Below, piece after piece: positions 60,746 through 64,000 of a stretch of DNA of 64,000 bases (within the stretch, counting starts at the first letter, position 1; the number at the start of each line of letters is the position of its first letter). Below the pieces are notes generated by a model that was not told where the DNA came from, searched no databases, and was given only the letters and a program-made list of their open reading frames with translations. This DNA is from Ruminococcaceae bacterium R-25 (lineage in GTDB: Bacteria; Bacillota; Clostridia; Saccharofermentanales; Saccharofermentanaceae). Made by a program: the position numbers and the translations under genes. The stretch is taken from contig QGFZ01000001.1 in NCBI GenBank assembly GCA_003149065.1, positions 1,550,001-1,614,000 of the forward strand, in the 5' to 3' direction.

Positions 60746-61720
60746 TTACGCGATGAAATAATCTTCTTTGCCGAAAATGGCAATGTCGATCATCAATTCT
60801 GCTTCAACAGGAGCACTGCTCGCTGCCGGCTGCTGACCGATCACCTTTGCCATAAGATCATCCATCTTAGCCTTGTCGCTCCAGCCCAATGCATCCATTG
60901 CACCCTGGATCTTATCTCTCAATGCCGTATCGCTCTTTCTTGTTGCGATGCAGACATTTACCATCTCTTCATCACCTGAGAAACTGTCATTCTCATCAAA
61001 TGTAATTATCTTAAGATCCTTATTAGTAAGAAGTGCTGACTGAGCTGTAGGAAGATCTACGATACAGATATCTGCAACACCGTTTGAAACTGCCATGAAG
61101 CACTCTGAGGTTGTCTCGTAATTGGAACCTGTTACAGCACCGTCGATCTGGTCAAGAAGCGGGATCCAGCCTGTTCCGAGCTGTGTTGTTACTTTACAAC
61201 CTGTACCGGCAAGCTGTGAGAGACCTGTGACGTCTTTATATGCTCCGTCTGCCTTAACTACGATGCAGTTATCTCTGTAGTAGTAAGGTGTTGTGAATGA
61301 GTAGGACATCTCTCTTTCTTTTGTACGGCCCATACCTGCAATGATGCAATCGTAATCGCCTGCGTCAAGTGAGATACCGATCGAAGACCATTCTACTTTG
61401 TGTATCTCAAGCTCCATACCGAGCTGGTCTGCGATCATCTGTGATACCGCTACGTCATATCCATATGCATAAAACGTTGAATCATAGATCTTAACAGCCT
61501 TGCTGCCGTCAGGAGTGGTCTCCTCATCCTGCGTCCAGTTGAAAGGAGCATATGCACACTCCATTCCAACTCTTAAGACCTCCTTGCCTGATGCGGATCC
61601 ACCGGTCTCGCCTGCTGTTGTTGCTGCAGCTCCCGTGCTGCATCCTGCCAAAGCAAACAATCCCATGGATGATACGATTGCCGTTGTCAAAACGCTCTTT
61701 CCGAATTTGTTCTTTTTCAT
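60746..61720 (-). CDS. Family 3 solute-binding lipoprotein
   Basis: A 324-residue lipoprotein with lipobox LAGC (about 24-27). The mature part is a type II periplasmic-binding fold for amino acids (RVGMECAYAPFNW; DCIIAGMGRTKEREMSYSFTTPYY, in part). AAGGAGGAG precedes the ATG. The last 20 residues (EAELMIDIAIFGKEDYFIA) are an unusual tail. It captures the ligand for the two downstream transporter proteins. Confidence 0.93.
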   Translation of the reverse strand: MKKNKFGKSVLTTAIVSSMGLFALAGCSTGAAATTAGETGGSASGKEVLRVGMECAYAPFNWTQDEETTPDGSKAVKIYDSTFYAYGYDVAVSQMIADQLGMELEIHKVEWSSIGISLDAGDYDCIIAGMGRTKEREMSYSFTTPYYYRDNCIVVKADGAYKDVTGLSQLAGTGCKVTTQLGTGWIPLLDQIDGAVTGSNYETTSECFMAVSNGVADICIVDLPTAQSALLTNKDLKIITFDENDSFSGDEEMVNVCIATRKSDTALRDKIQGAMDALGWSDKAKMDDLMAKVIGQQPAASSAPVEAELMIDIAIFGKEDYFIA

Positions 61721-61747
61721 TGTTACTCCTCCTTGTCACAATAAAAT

Positions 61748-61790
61748 GCCTTCCATTAAGGAAAGGCTCCCTCGAAACTATCGTTTCACT
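61748..61790 (-). promoter_or_regulatory. Two hairpins in the leader of the transporter operon
   Basis: On the minus strand GAAAC/GTTTC (61774-61788) is followed by GCCTTTCC/GGAAGGC (61748-61767) with ATTTTATT after it. The second looks like a weak terminator about 25 bases before the ribosome site; attenuation is possible. No T-box or known aptamer is recognised. Confidence 0.4.
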
Positions 61791-61828
61791 GTGCCTTTTC
61801 TTGTGACGAATTTTAGGAAAGTAACCGT

Positions 61829-61855
61829 GCGTTTACAACGTGCAAACCGCACACT
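61829..61855. promoter_or_regulatory. Inverted repeat upstream of the transporter operon
   Basis: GTGCGTTTAC...GTGCAAACCGCAC is an imperfect inverted repeat between the PucR-type gene and the transporter operon, a candidate binding site for that regulator. Confidence 0.4.
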
Positions 61856-61883
61856 CATACTGAACACTATGCACAGTCTGATA

Positions 61884-63080
61884 TCACAAAAACATCAGTC
61901 TTTTCACGAGTATACAGTTCAATAAATCAAGGTATTCAACGTAGTCTGAGATCTCGATTTCCAAGAGTTCTTCGATCTTTTTCAAACGGTTGATAAGAGA
62001 ATTTCTGTGTATGAAAAGTGCCTCAGCTGTCTTCGCACTGTTAAAGCCGTTCATGTAATATGCAAGCAGAGTTTCCTGCAGAAAAGTACCATTCGCATGA
62101 TCATATTCTTCGAGTTTATTTAACTTGTTATTGCAGTACGCAAGTATCTCCCTCTGGTCGTTACCTCGGAACATATACTTGTAAATTCCCATTGCACTCG
62201 CACTTAAGACCTTCTTTTTCCTGGGATTCGGAAGATAATCTTTTTTGGGGATAAGACTTTTCGCTTCCTGATAACTCTGACCGAATTTACTGGGGTCTGT
62301 GTAAGGAGTACCGAGTATGCATGTGCTGCTGATAATACCTTTGAACTCGGGTTTGTCATCAAGTTTTCTGAGCATTCTCTCGATCTCATGTTCTATCTCT
62401 TTATTCTCTTTTGCTTCGAAAAGAAGAACGAATTTATTGAGAAACTTCATGAACATCGGACGGCCTTCCATCTTAATGACTTCGGAATTAAGACAGTTCG
62501 CATAGTACTCATAAAGATGTTCATCCTGTTCAAGATTGATGCCGTAAGTTCTGTCCACGGCAATGATGCCTACTCTGTACGGCTTGTTGAAATCAAATCC
62601 GAACTGACCTGAGATCTTCTGAACATATCTGTCGTTAATGTTGTATCCGAACAGGAGATTATAAAGATAATCGCCGGTGCGTTTGTTCATGATATTAGTC
62701 TCAAGAATAAGGTTTCCGATACTCTGCGAAATATCGACAAAAGATGCGCCTTTCCATCTGACATTGAAAAGCGGAAGACACAATTCATTTGCTCTTTTTA
62801 TTATCGATTTCGGGATGGGTTCCTTGTCGTCAACAACCGATACTGCAAGTCCAGAGATACCAAGCTCATTCAGTTCATCCATCGCCTTTCTGACCTCTTT
62901 GAAATCAAAGCGGATATAGTCGACGACTATCAGGGCAAAATTACCTCTGTTCATGTGTTCATCATATGGTTTGGTCTGAACAAGATACGTCCATGAAACC
63001 ATTCGTTTCAGTCCGCTCTCACCTGCAACGAGTTCCATCCCGTCCAGCTTCAGATTATTAACGTCCATGCATGTAACCAT
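61884..63080 (-). CDS. PucR-family transcriptional regulator
   Basis: From the ATG at 63080, with AGGAG 5 bases upstream, 398 residues; an upstream frame would overlap the GNAT gene. An N-terminal PucR domain (about 5-120), a GGDEF-like middle, and a C-terminal HTH (LLAYYMNGFNSAKTAEALFIHRNSLINRLKKIEELL, in part) are visible. PucR proteins activate purine, amino acid or amine catabolism genes in response to a ligand; the adjacent transporter operon is the obvious target. Confidence 0.88.
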   Translation of the reverse strand: MVTCMDVNNLKLDGMELVAGESGLKRMVSWTYLVQTKPYDEHMNRGNFALIVVDYIRFDFKEVRKAMDELNELGISGLAVSVVDDKEPIPKSIIKRANELCLPLFNVRWKGASFVDISQSIGNLILETNIMNKRTGDYLYNLLFGYNINDRYVQKISGQFGFDFNKPYRVGIIAVDRTYGINLEQDEHLYEYYANCLNSEVIKMEGRPMFMKFLNKFVLLFEAKENKEIEHEIERMLRKLDDKPEFKGIISSTCILGTPYTDPSKFGQSYQEAKSLIPKKDYLPNPRKKKVLSASAMGIYKYMFRGNDQREILAYCNNKLNKLEEYDHANGTFLQETLLAYYMNGFNSAKTAEALFIHRNSLINRLKKIEELLEIEISDYVEYLDLLNCILVKRLMFL

Positions 63081-63088
63081 AAAAACTC

Positions 63089-63547
63089 CTATAAGCACAG
63101 TGCCATGCAAATGGCACCTTCTAAATTATCGTATGGAGGATAATTATCAATCAGTACATATCCTCTGCTTTCATATAAGCAGACCGCATCAGGCATGATA
63201 GGTCTCGTTTGAAGGATCGCTCTTTTATATCCCATCTGCCTTGCCTTATCTTCAATAAGGTCCATCAAGCCGGTGGCAATGTGCTTTCCTCTCCACTCAG
63301 GATCTACCCATACACGTTTGATCTCGACATCCTGATCAGAATATCTTTTAAGGCCTGCACAGCCTACAGCTTTACCATCAGCATAAGCTAATAGCACATC
63401 AGAAATACTCTCAGACAGATTGTATGGGATAAAACCTGTTCTGTTCTTTTTACCGCCCACTATCTCGCTGTAGTATTCTTCGGTCTTGAGGTAAAACCTC
63501 TGGAACACCTCATCATTTCCGTTTGTCCAAATGCATTCCATATTCAT
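63089..63547 (-). CDS. GNAT acetyltransferase
   Basis: About 152 residues from the ATG at 63547, overlapping the stop of the previous gene (TGATG). The acetyl-CoA loop is VDPEWRGKHIATGLMDLI (about 87-104), and CLYESRGY lies near the end. Substrate unknown. Confidence 0.87.
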   Translation of the reverse strand: MNMECIWTNGNDEVFQRFYLKTEEYYSEIVGGKKNRTGFIPYNLSESISDVLLAYADGKAVGCAGLKRYSDQDVEIKRVWVDPEWRGKHIATGLMDLIEDKARQMGYKRAILQTRPIMPDAVCLYESRGYVLIDNYPPYDNLEGAICMALCL

Positions 63548-64000
63548 CAGCACGTAATCACCAGATGCTCATTTGCAATGTCGTTATAGACCTTGCAGTT
63601 TATTCCCGACACATCGTAAACATGGACTATATCAGATAGATCTTCCGCACCTTCAAAATCACTTATAACATCCGGACAGTTTTGAAGTTTATCAGGATGA
63701 AAGCGAATTGTTTTCGCATTATTAAACACTGCAGTATAAAGGATCTCAGCCTCGACAAGGTCCTGGAAAATGTGACTGCCGTAAGACAGTTCGGGATTAT
63801 AACCGGCCTGGGTCTCTTCGGTCTCACAAATGATCTCAAAAGCGCTTATATCAGCAAAAGAAGTGGGGACTCCGAGTTCGGGAGATGTTGTTCCGACCCG
63901 GCCCGGAACGATAAGCATCATGTGCTTATTTAACTCTCTATAATGCCAGTTGATCTTACCTATAAGCCTTGCAACGGCATGCTTGTCCCTATACGGCATA
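63547..64000 (-). CDS. PEP/pyruvate-binding domain protein, C-terminal part
   Basis: The gene enters from beyond the window end; only about 150 C-terminal residues are present. The segment VPGRVGTTSPELGVPTSFADIS and ELSYGSHIFQDLVEAEILY match the C-terminal part of PEP/pyruvate-binding proteins related to PEP synthase. It may be a phosphotransfer enzyme or a catalytic relative; the key N-terminal part is outside. ATG at 63999 is internal. Confidence 0.75.
   Translation of the reverse strand, partial: MPYRDKHAVARLIGKINWHYRELNKHMMLIVPGRVGTTSPELGVPTSFADISAFEIICETEETQAGYNPELSYGSHIFQDLVEAEILYTAVFNNAKTIRFHPDKLQNCPDVISDFEGAEDLSDIVHVYDVSGINCKVYNDIANEHLVITC

Noticed and set aside
61721-61883. T-box or known amino-acid riboswitch before the transporter operon
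   Set aside because: No T-box TGGNACCGCG motif or lysine/glycine aptamer core is visible; only two short hairpins remain.

Overview
The window looks like chromosome from a low-to-mid GC, Gram-positive Clostridia-type bacterium (a gut or rumen Oscillospiraceae/Lachnospiraceae-like lineage is my inference). The basis is the rpsF-ssb-rpsR order, consensus sigma-A promoters, strong AGGAGG ribosome sites, many lipobox lipoproteins, a UmuC-like/YolD-like pair and a CapEFG polysaccharide locus. No rRNA, tRNA, phage or intact insertion sequence was seen.

Layout. 80-4.4 kb: informational genes (rpsF-ssb-rpsR; prfA with a Sua5 protein fused to a degenerate phosphatase-like domain). 4.5-8 kb: zinc ribbon and HD proteins, then a queuosine module (queF and a VUT-family transporter) behind a candidate preQ1-I riboswitch whose terminator sits against the transporter start codon, then a PrsW-type protease. 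8-14 kb: MoxR ATPase, DUF58 and a DUF4129-like membrane protein; AmrS with a fused AmrB-AmrA protein. 14.4-16.7 kb: TetR regulator and two related FMN reductases behind a promoter with two perfect palindromes, closed by a 63-bp tandem repeat array. 16.8-23 kb: a PD-(D/E)XK-like protein, a DUF2975/HTH pair and a string of small genes (GrpB, methyltransferase, GNAT, TfoX, zinc ribbons). 23-30 kb: a vWA lipoprotein, a large propeller/HD-GYP sensor and an unusual P-loop protein.

31.3-41.1 kb is one minus-strand surface polysaccharide operon from a promoter at 41.1 kb: CapE, acyltransferase, CapG and CapF (UDP-L-FucNAc route), three glycosyltransferases, LicD and a Wzx flippase. 41-54 kb is rich in uncharacterised lipoproteins and holds an SOS-type UmuC/YolD operon, a candidate type I toxin locus with a duplicated small RNA (45.5-46.2 kb), a polysaccharide deacetylase with wall-binding repeats and a transglutaminase-like lipoprotein. 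54.3-55.3 kb is a small XRE-controlled membrane operon with paired operators. Beside it lies an array of eight alternating inverted 12-mers, then a GH3 beta-glucosidase relic.

56-63 kb: a PucR-type regulator next to an operon for a polar amino acid ABC transporter, a cytidylate kinase-like protein, a class III aminotransferase and an iron alcohol dehydrogenase, which together suggest uptake and catabolism of an amino acid or amine. The window ends inside a PEP/pyruvate-binding protein gene.

The most promising unexplained structures are the toxin/small-RNA duplication, the palindrome array at 55.4-55.6 kb, the dead phosphatase domain on Sua5 and the XRE operon with its 30-residue gene.
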